64,000 bases of DNA from Caenorhabditis remanei (Eukaryota; Nematoda; Chromadorea; Rhabditida; Rhabditidae), in NCBI RefSeq assembly GCF_010183535.1, contig NC_071329.1, forward strand, positions 620,001-684,000, read 5' to 3'. This document shows, piece after piece, positions 1-11,623 of this stretch (positions are counted from its first letter, which is position 1; the number at the start of each line of letters is the position of its first letter). The notes beneath the pieces were generated by a model. That model was not told where the DNA came from. It saw only the letters and a list, made by a program, of their open reading frames with translations, and ran no database searches. The translations under genes were made by a program, and so were the position numbers.

Positions 1-2926
1 TCTCTGCTGTCTTCTAACTATTCAAGTTTGTATAATAGTGAAGTCAATTCGTGTATTCCACACCAACATGAGCACCATTATAATAGTTATTTTGGGACAG
101 TGGTTTGAAATCGTTGTGGCAAAAATTATTTTGTTCCCATATCAGTTGGGTTTTATTACAATAGGGAATCGTAAGTTTTTGATTTTAATTTTGATTGTTA
201 ACATAAATCTGTGTTTCCAGCCAAAATGTTCCAATTCTGGATCTCCAACGATCCCAAAGAAATGCCGCAAGCCGAGAAGACCGCTGATTTGACACCACTC
301 TTTATAAGTGGGGTTCTATTTCTACATTATGCATTTACACTGACATTTAGTGTGTTTATACTAACATGTGAACGGGCATGTGCCACCTTTTTTATAAAGT
401 GAGTTTTTGAATTATCTGAAAGCTAAAAACTCACTGAATTCAAATCGAAAACTTGTTTTTTGCAGTTAGATCCTGAAAACGTTGAAAAACCAAAAATTGG
501 TTATTTTTTATAACACTAACTATTTCCGGTTCACAAACTCGTGCCGGTGCGTGTTAAAAGCGCATCTAATTTATTGGGAATTTCGCGGAACGGTCTCGTA
601 CTTGAAAAATATCAAATACAGGACTTTTGAGCTTTGCAGGTTAAAAAAGAACAGCAAATCATGTTTTCCGCATCGAGACCATTAGAACAAATTTGATGCG
701 CATTTAAAACCCTTTGGCTCTATTCCAGTTTAGATGTCCTTTGAAAACTTGAACGTCTCAAAAAACACTTAGACGTCCCATAAAACACTCAGACGTCTCT
801 TAAAACACTTAGACGTCCTTTGAAACATTTAAACGTCCTTTCGGATCCCAAATATGTTCAAATATGTTTAAACGTCCCAAAAAACATTTAGATGTCCCAA
901 AAAATGTTCAGACGTCCCATTAAATATTGAGACGTCCCTTGAAGTCTGAAAATTTGGTTTCAAATAATTTGACGTCCCAAAAAACATTTAAACGTCCCTT
1001 CAACACTAAAAGCCACTGAAAGTGTTCAAGGGACGTCTAAATATTTTTGGGGACGTTTAAATGTTTCTTGGGACGTCAAAATGTTTTTTGGGACGTTTAA
1101 ATCTCAGAACTATATTTTGGGATTTCAAGGGACGTCTAAACATTTTATGGGACGTTTAAACGTTTTATGGGACGTTTAAACGTTTTTTGGGACGTCTAAA
1201 CTTTTGAAAGAACGTTTAAAAAAAATTAGAGTTTGAAAGGACGTTTAAGTGTTTCACGGGACGTCTAAGTGTTTTAAGGGACGTTTAAGTGTTTTAAGGG
1301 ACGTTTGAGTTTTTAAAGGACATCTAAACTGGAATAGAGCCAACCCTTTTTTGTGAACAGGTAATAGCACTAAAATGTTTATCACGGTAATTCTACCATT
1401 TTTCAAATTTTTGCAATCGACGCTTGCAAAACAGAGATCCAGCTACGGTTGCAATATTATGATAGTTCTAACTAGGAAAAGTCCCCTAGTGACCGTGGAG
1501 TCATGGGATGACCCCTATATAATTGAAATATTAAAATCACGCTGACAGGAAAACGTGATCTAAATTGTGGTCGGTACGGTAATGACTTGTGAGTGGCTCA
1601 AACTTTGACTTTGGTTTTCTCAAATATCAGATCTCGATGACAAATACTGAACATATATTTGGAATCATCATTTTCTGAGCTTTCCAATGGCATAGGTCAC
1701 GTCCCATAACTCGGTGACCTTACCTAATAAGACATCACAGTTTGAAAACATGTAAAAAGTTCAGTTATGCATTTAGTAAGGCTTCAGCTTTGTGATTATT
1801 AATAACTCTTACTTTTTTGTAATTTTTATTATTTCATTTGAGATGAAGGGCAAGAAGCTACTAACACAATCACAATAAAGGAAAAACTTGACATTTTTCA
1901 CGTTTACCAACTTCACAATACCTTTTGCAGAGACTACGAGAAAAAGCCGCGGGCGTATATCTGCATAACCCTATTACTCCTGACCCACTTGACCACATTC
2001 TCATTATCCTGTCTAGCAACGTGCGAGATTCTGAATTTCACAACAGGTGTCGCTATTTCTGGCATTTTTATAATCGGAGCAGTTTTGGTGGGTAGCATGG
2101 TTTCTAGTTTGAAAAGGTATATCTAATCAATCTTATTTCAGATCTACTTCATCATTCTCCATATCAATATTGGAATCCAAAAGCGACTAGACGATCACGA
2201 CAAACAACAAAATTACTACTCGTTGGCGATTAGATTTCAGGCAAAGGAAAATGCGAGATCTCTGGAATTGGCGAAGAAAGTTGTGTTGTTTGCGGCGTTT
2301 GCGATTCTGTGTGGGATGGCTTTGTTGATAGCGACGGCTATGCATTGGGCGGATGAGTATATATCGACTATTGTGACTTTGGCAGAGGCGGCGTTTAATT
2401 TGTGAGTTTTTGGTAGTAAGGAGAGTGAGTAGACGCAGAGAAGTCAGACACTCTAGGTTCTCTGAATCTCTTGGTCTAGGCACTTTGCCTTGAAGACGGA
2501 TATCTCGATAACAGAGGCTATAGAGACTTTTAAGAAAATAGTTTTTACCGGAGAAATCGTTCTGGAATGCAATTTTTAACCGAAAATGTTGAGTCTGGCT
2601 CGCCTGTTACGCGTTTTTCCAGCCAAATACCGTCAAAATCAATCCAGAATCACTCAAACTCTAAATCTACAAAAATATAGAGCATAATCAGCTGACCACT
2701 AGTTTAAAAACTATCAATTGCTTCCAGGAACCCCCTATTCATCGTTCCTGTCGGAATGTACTCGGTACCTACCTGGCGTGACAAATTTTTCAAGACCACC
2801 CCGATTCTCCAGCGCATCCAAAAAATTCGAAGCAGGAAGAATATAAAAGTGTCGGATACGATAGAAAACGAGGCGGCGAAGGAATCAGAGATTTATTTTA
2901 ATCAATTGAGTGCGGCGTGGAAGTGA
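1..2926 (+). CDS. Sre-family seven-transmembrane chemoreceptor (5' partial)
   Basis: Exons read <1-170, 221-398, 1931-2087, 2142-2401 and 2728-2926; all phases close and give 320 visible residues. The frame is open to the window edge, so the true N-terminus lies upstream. Visible landmarks match the Sre (serpentine receptor class epsilon) pattern: an FHTNM stretch before a membrane helix, a CERACATFF segment running across a splice into KDYEKKPR, several hydrophobic helices, a YYSLAIRFQAKEN segment before the sixth helix, and NPLFIVPVGMYSVPTWR at the end of the seventh. Known role of the family: G-protein-coupled chemoreceptors in sensory neurons; ligand unknown. The tail is short and charged. 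Odd feature: the intron at 399-1930 is about 1.5 kb and full of repeats, while the others are 50-330 bp. Family assignment is good; expression and ligand cannot be judged. Confidence 0.82.
553..708. repeat. MITE-like element, GCGCATC inverted ends
   Basis: Ends carry AAAGCGCATCTAATTT and its inverted partner near 694-708. The core includes TTCGCGGAACGGTCTCGTA and TTTGAGCTTTGCAGG. The same element recurs at 36397-36557, with a decayed copy at 26955-27090 and an inverted fragment near 27786-27860. No coding capacity. Confidence 0.7.
714..1343. repeat. Foldback element built of GACGTCC-type short repeats
   Basis: The ends at 714-741 and 1315-1343 are inverted copies of each other (TTGGCTCTATTCCAG and CTGGAATAGAGCCAA). 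Between them some two dozen repeats of about 20-25 bp carry GACGTCCC in the left half and GGGACGTC or GGGACGTTTAA in the right half. The element lies inside the long receptor intron and has no coding capacity. Confidence 0.8.
1470..1730. repeat. Foldback repeat family with ACCGTGGAGT/ATGGG ends
   Basis: The left arm has CTAGTGACCGTGGAGTCATG and the right arm GGTCACGTCCCATAACTCGG, which are inverted relatives. Related copies lie at 24960-25620, 35790-36050 and 42230-42605. Non-coding. Confidence 0.6.
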
Positions 2927-4032
2927 AAATTGTCACATTTTTGAGTGTTGTACAGTTAAAACTTATTCTACGAGTATGAATAATCAATGTAAAATGTTTG
3001 AATGTATTTTATATACAATGTCTTATTCTAAAGTAATGCCAGTTTGAATTGAAAACTGTGATCTACGATGTTTTGGGTTCTAGAACAATCTATTAACAAG
3101 GCGAAAGGTGATTCTAAACTTACATCAAAATGACTGTTTGGGAAAGAGAAAAAATCGGCTTAGAAAAATTGAAATCTTGTTTGTTACAACATGCAGATAC
3201 AGTGCCTGCCGAAAGTTTATCAATTCCAGCTGTTTTCAGTGCAAAATGACCAGCTTTGAGAGGATGTTTCGGTATTCGTGATTGAGTCACAAAGAAAATT
3301 TTGTGAGGACTATACATATCAAACGTAGATCTTCATTTTTGTTTTGGTCATTTCTTTGTACGGGTACTCCCCAGAGATTTATGGTCATTCTAAGGGAACA
3401 CCTCAAAAACCACTCAATTTTGCACTGAAATGGGACGATTTAAGGGAGAAATTACATTCAATACTAAACATGAAGAGTAAGGGAACCAGTTTAAGAGCTG
3501 GCAAGCCCAAATGGACCCCAGCCAACCCTGTCCATTGATTCAACTATGAATTTAGACCGACACACAAGACCTACTTTTAAGAACTCAATACTAGCGTGTG
3601 CTACGCTGAAATCAGCAAAAATGTTAGCGCGAAATTCAAACGAAATTTATTATTTAAAAATTGCATTCATTTTTTTAATAGAATTATTCTCGAAAAGATT
3701 AGCGACGGTCGAAAAACTTATCGAAAATGCGGGAAAACTGACATAAATCAAAACGCAATGCTCAAGGTCAAAATGAAAAACATTAAAATTTTGAATTTGC
3801 CGCCAATGTCTAGTGGAGCCCGTACGATTTCAGTACTCACCCTCAGAATTGAATGATATAGCGAGATTTTCGAAAAAAGTTTGAATTTACTACGGTAGTT
3901 TGAAAAGTACAGAAAGTCACGTACCAGACACCCGATTCGACGCGCAATGTTTATTCGCTTCTTTTCTGAAGAATTAGGTTATACGAAAGAATCTCGAGTT
4001 TTCACTGAATTTTTCTCAAAATTAGAAGATTT
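2927..4032. other. Intergenic stretch with a decayed palindromic repeat
   Basis: After the receptor stop there are AT-rich sequence and, at about 3225-3480, a degenerate half of the CAGTACCG palindromic family (AAAATGACCAGCTTTGAGAG, then a TTTGTACGGGTACTCCCCAG stretch). Short open frames here show no domain or splice support. Nothing else recognised. Confidence 0.5.
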
Positions 4033-4215
4033 TTTCATACGACACTCCAATCAACACGGAAAATCCAGGCAACAAAATCGGCGGAGAACCGCAATAAGAT
4101 GCTTCAAATTGTTTTCCGTGTCTATCGCTCATAATTTGTGTATTTCGGATCACGTACCAACTTCAAAGAAATCGAGTCAGTATCACCGTATAAAGATAAT
4201 CATCGCGATATGACA

Positions 4216-7200
4216 AAGTCACACCTACTTACCTATAGTAACCCAACTCTAAAAGTGTATCGCTTCCGGTAGAACCAAATTGAATATTGGCGCGCTTCGA
4301 AGAACGCGTAGCCAACGCTTCTCGATGATTCTCCGATAACGACACAAAGCCCAAAACTACTACTTATTGTGACCCGACTCTAAAAGTGTATCGTTTTCGG
4401 AAGAACCAAATTAAATATTGGCGTGCTTCGAAGAACGCGCAGCCAACGCTTCTCAATGATTCTCCGAAACCGACAGACAGTCAACTACTACTTATAGTAA
4501 CCCAACTCTAAAAATGTATCGTTTTCGAGTGAACCAAATTGAGTATTGGCGAGCCAACGCTACTTGATGGTTCACCGATCACTAATACAAAGTCAACAAC
4601 TACTAATTTATAGTGACACAACTCTAAAAATGTATCGTTTTCGGAAGAACCAAATTGAATATTGGCGCGCTTCGAAGAACGCGTAGCCAACGCTTCTCAA
4701 TGATTCTCCGAAACCGACAGACAGTCAACAACTACTACTTATAGTAACCCAACTCTAAAAATGTATCGTTTTCGAGTGAACCAAATTGAGTATTGGCGAG
4801 CCAACGCTACTTGATGATTCACCGATCACTAATACAAAGTCAACAACTACTAATTTATAGTGATCCAACTCTAAAAATGTATCGTTTTCGGAAGAACCAA
4901 ATTGAATATTGGCGCGCTTCGAAGAACGCGTAGCCAACGCTTCTCAATGATTCTCCGATAACGACACAAAGCCAACAACTACTACTTATAGTAACCCAAC
5001 TCTAAAAATGTATCGTTTTCGAGTGAACCAAATTGAGTATTGGCGAGCCAACGCTACTTGATGATTCACCGATCACTAATACAAAGTCAACAACTACTAA
5101 TTTATAGTGATCCAACTCTAAAAATGTATCGTTTTCGGAAGAACCAAATTGAATATTGGCGCGCTTCGAAGAACGCGTAGCCAACGCTTCTCAATGATTC
5201 TCCGAAACCGACAGACAGTCAACAACTACTTATAGTAACCCAACTCTAAAAATGTATCGTTTTCGGAAGAACCAAATTGAATATTGGCGCGCTTCGAAGA
5301 ACGCGTAGCCAACGCTTCTCAATGATTCTCCGAAACCGACAGACAGTCAACAACTACTTATAGTAACCCAACTCTAAAAATGTATCGTTTTCGGAAGAAC
5401 CAAATTGAATATTGGCGCGCTTCGAAGAACGCGTAGCCAACGCTTCTCAATGATTCTCCGATAACGACACAAAGCCAACAACTACTACTTATAGTAACCC
5501 AACTCTAAAAATGTATCGTTTTCGAGTGAACCAAATTGAGTATTGGCGAGCCAACGCTACTTGATGATTCACCGATCACTAATACAAAGTCAACAACTAC
5601 TTATAGTAACCCAACTCTAAAAATGTATCGTTTTCGGAAGAACCAAATTGAATATTGGCGCGCTTCGAAGAACGCGTAGCCAACGCTTCTCAATGATTCT
5701 CCGATAACGACACAAAGCCAACAACTACTACTTATAGTAACCCAACTCTAGAAATGTATCGTTTTCGAGTGAACCAAATTGAGTATTGGCGAGCCAACGC
5801 TACTTGATGATTCACCGATCACTAATACAAAGTCAACAACTACTAATTTATAGTGATCCAACTCTAAAAATGTATCGTTTTCGGAAGAACCAAATTGAAT
5901 ATTGGCGCGCTTCGAAGAACGCGTAGCCAACGCTTCTCAATGATTCTCCGATAACGACACAAAGCCAACAACTACTACTTATAGTAGCCCAACTCTAAAA
6001 ATGTATCGTTTTCGAGTGAACCAAATTGAGTATTGGCGAGCCAACGCTACTTGATGATTCACCGATCACTAATACAAAGTCAACAACTACTAATTTATAG
6101 TGATCCAACTCTAAAAATGTATCGTTTTCGGAAGAACCAAATTGAATATTGGCGCGCTTCGAAGAACGCGTAGCCAACGCTTCTCAATGATTCTCCGAAA
6201 CCGACAGACAGTCAACAACTACTTATAGTGACCCAACTCTAGAAATGTATCGTTTTCGAGTGAACCAAATTGAGTATTGGCGAGCCAACGCTACTTGATG
6301 ATTCACCGATCACTAATACAAAGTCAACAACTACTAATTTATAGTGATCCAACTCTAAAAATGTATCGTTTTCGGAAGAACCAAATTGAATATTGGCGCG
6401 CTTCGAAGAACGCGTAGCCAACGCTTCTCAATGATTCTCCGAAACCGACAGACAGTCAACAACTACTTATAGTGACCCAACTCTAGAAATGTATCGTTTT
6501 CGAGTGAACCAAATTGAGTATTGGCGAGCCAACGCTACTTGATGATTCACCGATCACTAATACAAAGTCAACAACTACTAATTTATAGTGATCCAACTCT
6601 AAAAATGTATCGTTTTCGGAAGAACCAAATTGAATATTGGCGCGCTTCGAAGAACGCGTAGCCAACGCTTCTCAATGATTCTCCGAAACCGACAGACAGT
6701 CAACAACTACTACTTATAGTAACCCAACTCTAGAAATGTATCGTTTTCGAGTGAACCAAATTGAGTATTGGCGAGCCAACGCTACTTGATGATTCACCGA
6801 TCACTAATACAAAGTCAACAACTACTAATTTATAGTGATCCAACTCTAAAAATGTATCGTTTTCGGAAGAACCAAATTGAATATTGGCGCGCTTCGAAGA
6901 ACGCGTAGCCAACGCTTCTCAATGATTCTCCGAAACCGACAGACAGTCAACAACTACTTATAGTGACCCAACTCTAAAAATGTATCGTTTTCGAGTGAAC
7001 CAAATTGAGTATTGGCGAGCCAACGCTACTTGATGATTCACCGATCACTAATACAAAGTCAACAACTACTAATTTATAGTGATCCAACTCTAAAAATGTA
7101 TCGTTTTCGGAAGAACCAAATTGAATATTGGCGCGCTTCGAAGAACGCGTAGCCAACGCTTCTCAATGATTCTCCGATAACGACACAAAGCCAACAACTA

Positions 7201-8213
7201 CTACTTATAGTAGCCCAACTCTAAAAATGTATCGTTTTCGAGTGAACCAAATTGAGTATTGGCGAGCCAACGCTACTTGATGATTCACCGATCACTAATA
7301 CAAAGTCAACAACTACTAATTTATAGTGATCCAACTCTAAAAATGTATCGTTTTCGGAAGAACCAAATTGAATATTGGCGCGCTTCGAAGAACGCGTAGC
7401 CAACGCTTCTCAATGATTCTCCGATAACGACACAAAGCCAACAACTACTACTTATAGTAGCCCAACTCTAAAAATGTATCGTTTTCGAGTGAACCAAATT
7501 GAGTATTGGCGAGCCAACGCTTCTTGATGATTCACCGATCACTAATACAAAGTCAACAACTACTAATTTATAGTGATCCAACTCTAAAAATGTATCGTTT
7601 TCGGAAGAACCAAATTGAATATTGGCGCGCTTCGAAGAACGCGTAGCCAACGCTTCTCAATGATTCTCCGATAACGACACAAAGCCAACAACTACTAATT
7701 TAAAGTGACCCAACTCTAAAAATGTATCGTTTTCGAGTGAACCAAATTGAGTATTGGCGAGCCAACGCTACTTGATGATTCACCGATCACTAATACAAAG
7801 TCAACAACTACTAATTTATAGTGATCCAACTCTAAAAATGTATCGTTTTCGGAAGAACCAAATTGAATATTGGCGCGCTTCGAAGAACGCGTAGCCAACG
7901 CTTCTCAATGATTCTCCGAAACCGACAGACAGTCAACAACTACTTATAGTAACCCAACTCTAAAAATGTATCGTTTTCGGAAGAACCAAATTGAATATTG
8001 GCGCGCTTCGAAGAACGCGTAGCCAACGCTTCTCAATGATTCTCCGATAACGACACAAAGCCAACAACTACTACTTATAGTAACCCAACTCTAAAAATGT
8101 ATCGTTTTCGAGTGAACCAAATTGAGTATTGGCGAGCCAACGCTACTTGATGATTCACCGATCACTAATACAAAGTCAACAACTACTAATTTATAGTGAT
8201 CCAACTCTAACCT
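4216..8213. repeat. A/B dimeric satellite array
   Basis: Tandem units all contain CCAACTCTAAAAATGTATCG and AACCAAATTGA. Type A is 116 bp and carries GAGCCAACGCTACTTGATGA. Type B is 128 or 131 bp, with an added GCGCTTCGAAGAACGCGTAG segment and the ending CGATAACGACACAAAG or CGAAACCGACAGACAG. A and B mostly alternate, giving 244- or 247-bp dimers, about 16 in all, with short B-B runs near 5230-5500 and 7930. A 60-codon open frame recurs in each dimer because the sequence is homogenised. The array ends abruptly at CCTATCTTGACTG. Confidence 0.93.
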
Positions 8214-8369
8214 ATCTTGACTGAACGTCCTTAACAACCTAATTTTTTGAAAATCAATCCTAAAGGTAAACAGTCTTTGGCAAGCATTCAGCCTTCAGCC
8301 ATGGTAAATTCCCCGTAGATAAGAATGGTGGGAGAAGTGAAGAACAATAAAATATCTATATTCTAGGGC

Positions 8370-8840
8370 TTATAACTTACGTCTCTCCATACGATCGTTA
8401 ACTGATTCTCCTCGATCCATTGTCCTCTTGTCACTCGTTGCTCGACCATTCCTCGTTCTTCGCGACGGTTGATTCCCTCTCGCTTCGCTTTAGCACTGAA
8501 AAAGAAAACACTAATTTGTTAACTTAGTGAGCAAATAGGGAATATAAGTATGACACAAATCATGGCTATGGGGATATCTCAAAGGTGGTCAATAAAAAAG
8601 AAACTAGATGAGTCACCATCCATTACGGAGAAAAAGTGGACGACTGAGCCAGGAAGATAATGTGAGGGAACCGACACAGATAAAAATGGTGGGGGGAGTC
8701 AAGAACATAAAAAATGTCCTAATAGGGCACTTACGGATTTTCGATTCTCACTTTGCTTCTCCTCGTCGGGACATTGATCGATCAGTCTCATTGAAGTTTT
8801 TCATCTGCCGATGTGCTTGGGAAGCGGTGCTGAAATAAAT
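8370..8840 (-). other. Two exon-like units in the satellite flank
   Basis: On minus, the unit at about 8371-8489 starts after a TTTTCTTTTTCAG acceptor and ends at GTAAGT; it reads as an Arg/Glu-rich segment. A second unit, about 8731-8832, starts after TTTATTTCAG but has an in-frame stop before its GTAAGT donor. Both resemble the exon-like units at 46260-46353 and 46652-46732. Whether they are expressed or are decayed gene pieces carried by the repeat cannot be told. Confidence 0.4.
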
Positions 8841-9100
8841 ACTCGAATTAAACGGAAATGATATAACATGTTGCAGAAAAATATACGCAATAGAAAAAAC
8901 AGTGAGAAGAACTTTTTTGTAGGCCGAAATAAGGGGAGAATGACTGAAGACTGGTCTACCGACCGTAGGGCACAAGAGGGCGGGACCTAATAAATTGGAG
9001 ATTTCCCAAGGAGATACGACGACAGATGACATGTATGTGAAGAATGCAACTGGCCGAGACAATAGACGGAAGGAGAGACAATTAGATGACACGGTCACAT

Positions 9101-9237
9101 TGGATTAAGACACCTGCTGTTTGTTTTATCTACCGCAGTGGGAATCAATAACAGGGGGGGGGGGGGGTTTATAAGATTTGAAGTAGGCAATAGGAGACAG
9201 AGGCAGGGAAAAGAAAAAAAACTGTGAATATGTACAA
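9101..9237. other. Short unassigned spacer with a G run
   Basis: Contains a run of twelve G near 9156 and an A-rich purine tract. No gene seen. Confidence 0.4.
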
Positions 9238-9695
9238 CTACCGTACCGCTCAATAGGATATGAACTTGAGCCGTTTTCAGTTGAAATTGTCCAACTTTGA
9301 GACTGTGTCATAGTAATTCTGATTGTCACGCCTAGTAGATTTTCAATGGATCCTACAGATCAAAGGTAGAGCTTCATTTTTGTAGGTGACAACTTTTTTG
9401 TACAGACACTCCCTAAAGATTTATGGTCATTTTAAAGGAACAGCTCAAAAATCGCACTATTTTGCACTGAAATTTGTGAATTTGAGGGAGAAATCACTTC
9501 GACAATATGTAACTTGCTAGGGAGCGTCCGAACAAAAAAGTTTTCAACTACAAAAATGAAGCTCTGCCTTTGATCTGTATGATCCAAGAAATACCAACTA
9601 GGTGTGACAATCAGAATTACTTTGACACATTCTTAAAGGTAAACAATGTCAACTGAAAACGGCTCAAGTTCATATCCTATTGAGCGGTACTGTAT
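9238..9695. repeat. Palindromic CAGTACCG-family element
   Basis: The left end (CGTACCGCTCAATAGGATAT) and the right end (ATATCCTATTGAGCGGTACTG) are near-perfect inverted copies about 455 bp apart. Both arms carry the family core: CAACTTTGAGA, then an AAAATGAAGCTC/GAGCTTCATTTTT motif and a TTTTTTGTACxGxCACTCCCTA motif. No coding capacity. Confidence 0.85.
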
Positions 9696-10169
9696 AAGGA
9701 GCAAAGAAAAGAAAGAAAAAAATAGAACTGGGTGATTGAGGAATCGAGTAAAATAATACATTGTGAAGGGGAAAGAAAATAATTGACATTTTAGGTAATG
9801 ACATTCCAATACGGAATAGTGAAGGAGAAAAAATCTAATGGAGTGCATAGAGAGGAGTTCGAAACGAAGCGCGTAGAAAGAACACGAGATGTTGCAACGC
9901 TAGAGAGTTTTTCTAGAGAATACTCTGAGGGTGAATTCCAGAAGTCTAGAAAGACGAGATGAGGTGGACAGCCAGAAAGTAACAGAACAATGGATAGGAA
10001 GCACAAAAGTTTTGAATAGGAAGGAGTAGAAAGCAAAGTTGCTAGACTTGAAAGATTTTAAGATCGGGGTGAAACGAAGACGGGCTAGAGCCACGGTTCG
10101 ATTAATGTGAGCACGAAATTTGATCAGGTTCAACAAAAAGGCCAATGCGTGCAACTATGGACCTTCAGC
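9696..10169. other. Gene-free stretch, no feature assigned
   Basis: Purine-rich sequence on plus, with overlapping minus-strand open frames that lack domains, splice support or codon character. Nothing recognised. Confidence 0.4.
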
Positions 10170-10568
10170 TAATTTTCCACCATTCAAAAATAATAAACAC
10201 GATTCTCCATTAGCCAGTTTTGTAGATTTCTTGCTACATAATCCACGGGCTAGCACACAATGGCGGAAGGTTTAATTCAGTAATGAAGAATTTTCAACTT
10301 CCAAGATATTTTCAGGTATGACCATGTTATGTTGTTAGCAGAGCTTGACAGACAAGGAGGCACAAAAGCAAAAGAACCAAAAATCGTATTGAATGGAATG
10401 AAAATTATTACGGCAGAGTTTGAATATGAGAAAAAGAAACTGCATTTTCGTGATTCTTTCCAATACTTGCAAATGGGACTAGCCAAGATGTCAAGGGTTT
10501 TTGGTCTGGAGGGGGAGGCAAAATGCGCAAAAGGCAATCTTTTCCTTTCTTCTAAAAAACCTCTTTGA
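10170..10568 (+). pseudogene. Relic of Polinton/Maverick-type DNA polymerase B (exonuclease region)
   Basis: The segment at 10170-10254 reads FPPFKNN...DSPLASFVDFLLHNPRA in one frame. The next piece, up to 10269, reads AHNGG in another frame, so a frameshift or small loss separates them. A GT...TTCAG intron (10270-10315) then joins to RYDHVMLLAEL, a LNGMKII patch, HFRDSFQYLQMGLAKM and VFGLEGEAK. HNGG-x-YD is the ExoII-type motif of protein-primed family B polymerases (DNA_pol_B_2), and the DSFQYL region follows as in that family. The frame ends at 10568, far short of a full polymerase, and the polymerase palm is absent. It is best read as a degraded piece of a self-synthesising DNA transposon. 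The assignment rests on motif order, not on an alignment. Confidence 0.7.
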
Positions 10569-10569
10569 T

Positions 10570-10695
10570 TCTGGCGCGGCGCAACAGGGCCGATGGCACG
10601 GTTTTACTCTCGCTCAGGGCCTCAGGTCCTGGAACTCTCTAAGGCTCGGGAGCATAGCGGAGCCCGCCGGGAGGCGGGGGACGCTAGTCAATTAC
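10570..10695. other. GC-rich island of unknown origin
   Basis: About 120 bp including GGCGCGGCGCAACAGGGCC and CCCGCCGGGAGGCGGGGGAC, much richer in G+C than anything nearby. It directly follows the polymerase relic and may be part of the same inserted sequence. No gene or RNA recognised. Confidence 0.4.
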
Positions 10696-10719
10696 AAAAA
10701 TAGAGTTCTACTGTTGGTC

Positions 10720-10842
10720 TCTGTGGTTCATACACAATTTTCTTTGTCGGTAAATAAGGAATACCGAGACACCCTCTCAAAGTTAGTCATTTTCAACTGA
10801 AAACGGCCAAAGCGTTTATCTTTCTGCGCGGTACTGTACATA
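10720..10842. repeat. Solo right end of the CAGTACCG palindromic family
   Basis: Contains CACCCTCTCAAAGTTAGTCA, ACTGAAAACGGCCAAAG and the terminal GCGCGGTACTGTA, without a matching left arm. Confidence 0.65.
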
Positions 10843-11119
10843 AGCGGAACAACAAATTAGTATGTTTGATGGAAATTAGACTTCAAAGCCAATTTGTCTT
10901 TCCATTTCAGTTCAAATCGAAAAAAGCTGAGACAAAGAGAATCAGACAATTAGAAAAATGTGTGCACACAAAGAGAGTAACTGATAATTCACTGATTACA
11001 AATTACAAAAAAGATAAGGAAAAGAAGAAAGAAATGTAAAGAGTTAACTGTTTCAATTATTCTGATGTAACTTTTTTCGAAAGTTTATTTTCTCTTTGTA
11101 AAAAAATCTTTTTTAAGTC

Positions 11120-11262
11120 ATTAGCACGGCACTCTTCTTACAACCGCGCTCCACCGAAACCAAAGAAATTGTGAGCGAAATTGAGAGACTCAGAGAAAAC
11201 GAGACAATTTTCAAGGGTATTTCGGTGGAGCGCAGTTGTTAGAGCTGTGCTGAGCTAATAGT
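11120..11262. repeat. Small palindromic element, GCGCTCCACCGAAA arms
   Basis: The left arm has TTAGCACGGCACTC and CAACCGCGCTCCACCGAAA. The right arm has TTTCGGTGGAGCGCAGTTG and GTGCTGAGCTAA, its inverse. A one-armed relative (AACCGCGCTCCACTG) lies near 29740. Confidence 0.65.
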
Positions 11263-11451
11263 GATTTTAATATAATAATAACTTTCAGTCTGATTTATCA
11301 GTATTTATTTAGTCAACACGCAATTAATAACTGTTCGTTAGAGCGCACTTTCTACCAAAAAAAACGCGCGAAACCAATCATTTTCCCGAATCCAAACAAC
11401 CAATCGCCTCGGACAATCCATTTTCATTGTTTCCCAATTCTCTGCGTCTCC

Positions 11452-11497
11452 ACTAGACCCTACACTCTCTAACTCGTCTTCTCTCATTCTGCGTCTC
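11452..11497 (+). promoter_or_regulatory. Paired CTGCGTCTC promoter motifs
   Basis: CTGCGTCTC occurs at 11452-11460 and 11489-11497, in pyrimidine-rich sequence about 130-170 bp ahead of the transporter start. This motif is known to be enriched in Caenorhabditis promoters; its use here is inferred. Confidence 0.45.
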
Positions 11498-11623
11498 CAC
11501 GACTGTCTTATCTCTCGTCACTTTTCTCTCAAGTCACACTTATTACCACTATTTGTATATATTGGACGGACTCTATGAATTTATTTCCTGAAACTCGCTG
11601 ATATTCTATATTTATAAAACTAA

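Larger units (their letters stand above)
4033..9100 (-). repeat. Composite satellite-bearing repeat, copy 1
   Basis: This block has three parts: a flank at about 4033-4215, the satellite at 4216-8213, and a flank from 8214 to about 9100. Both flanks match, in inverted orientation, the flanks of the large satellite at 46.9-62.3 kb. Examples are GACACTCCAATCAACACGG near 4042 against the inverted form near 62510, and AACAACCTAATTTTTTGAAA near 8234 against TTTCAAAAAATTAGGTTGTT near 46815. Outer limits are approximate. No transposase or replicase was recognised inside it. Confidence 0.75.

Noticed and set aside
4508..7898. A 60-codon open frame repeated on minus in each A/B dimer
   Set aside because: It follows from homogenised satellite DNA, crosses monomer borders, has no conserved start context beyond the repeat, and carries no domain. 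Treated as a by-product of the satellite.
748..8748. 8.7-9.1 kb minus frame as a secreted or membrane protein
   Set aside because: The 116-codon frame at 8748-9098 lies in the composite's flank, overlaps an exon-like unit only at its end, and has no supporting splice or domain evidence.
10501..10800. Plus frame through the GC-rich island
   Set aside because: It overlaps the polymerase relic in another frame and runs into a solo repeat end; its amino-acid composition looks non-coding.
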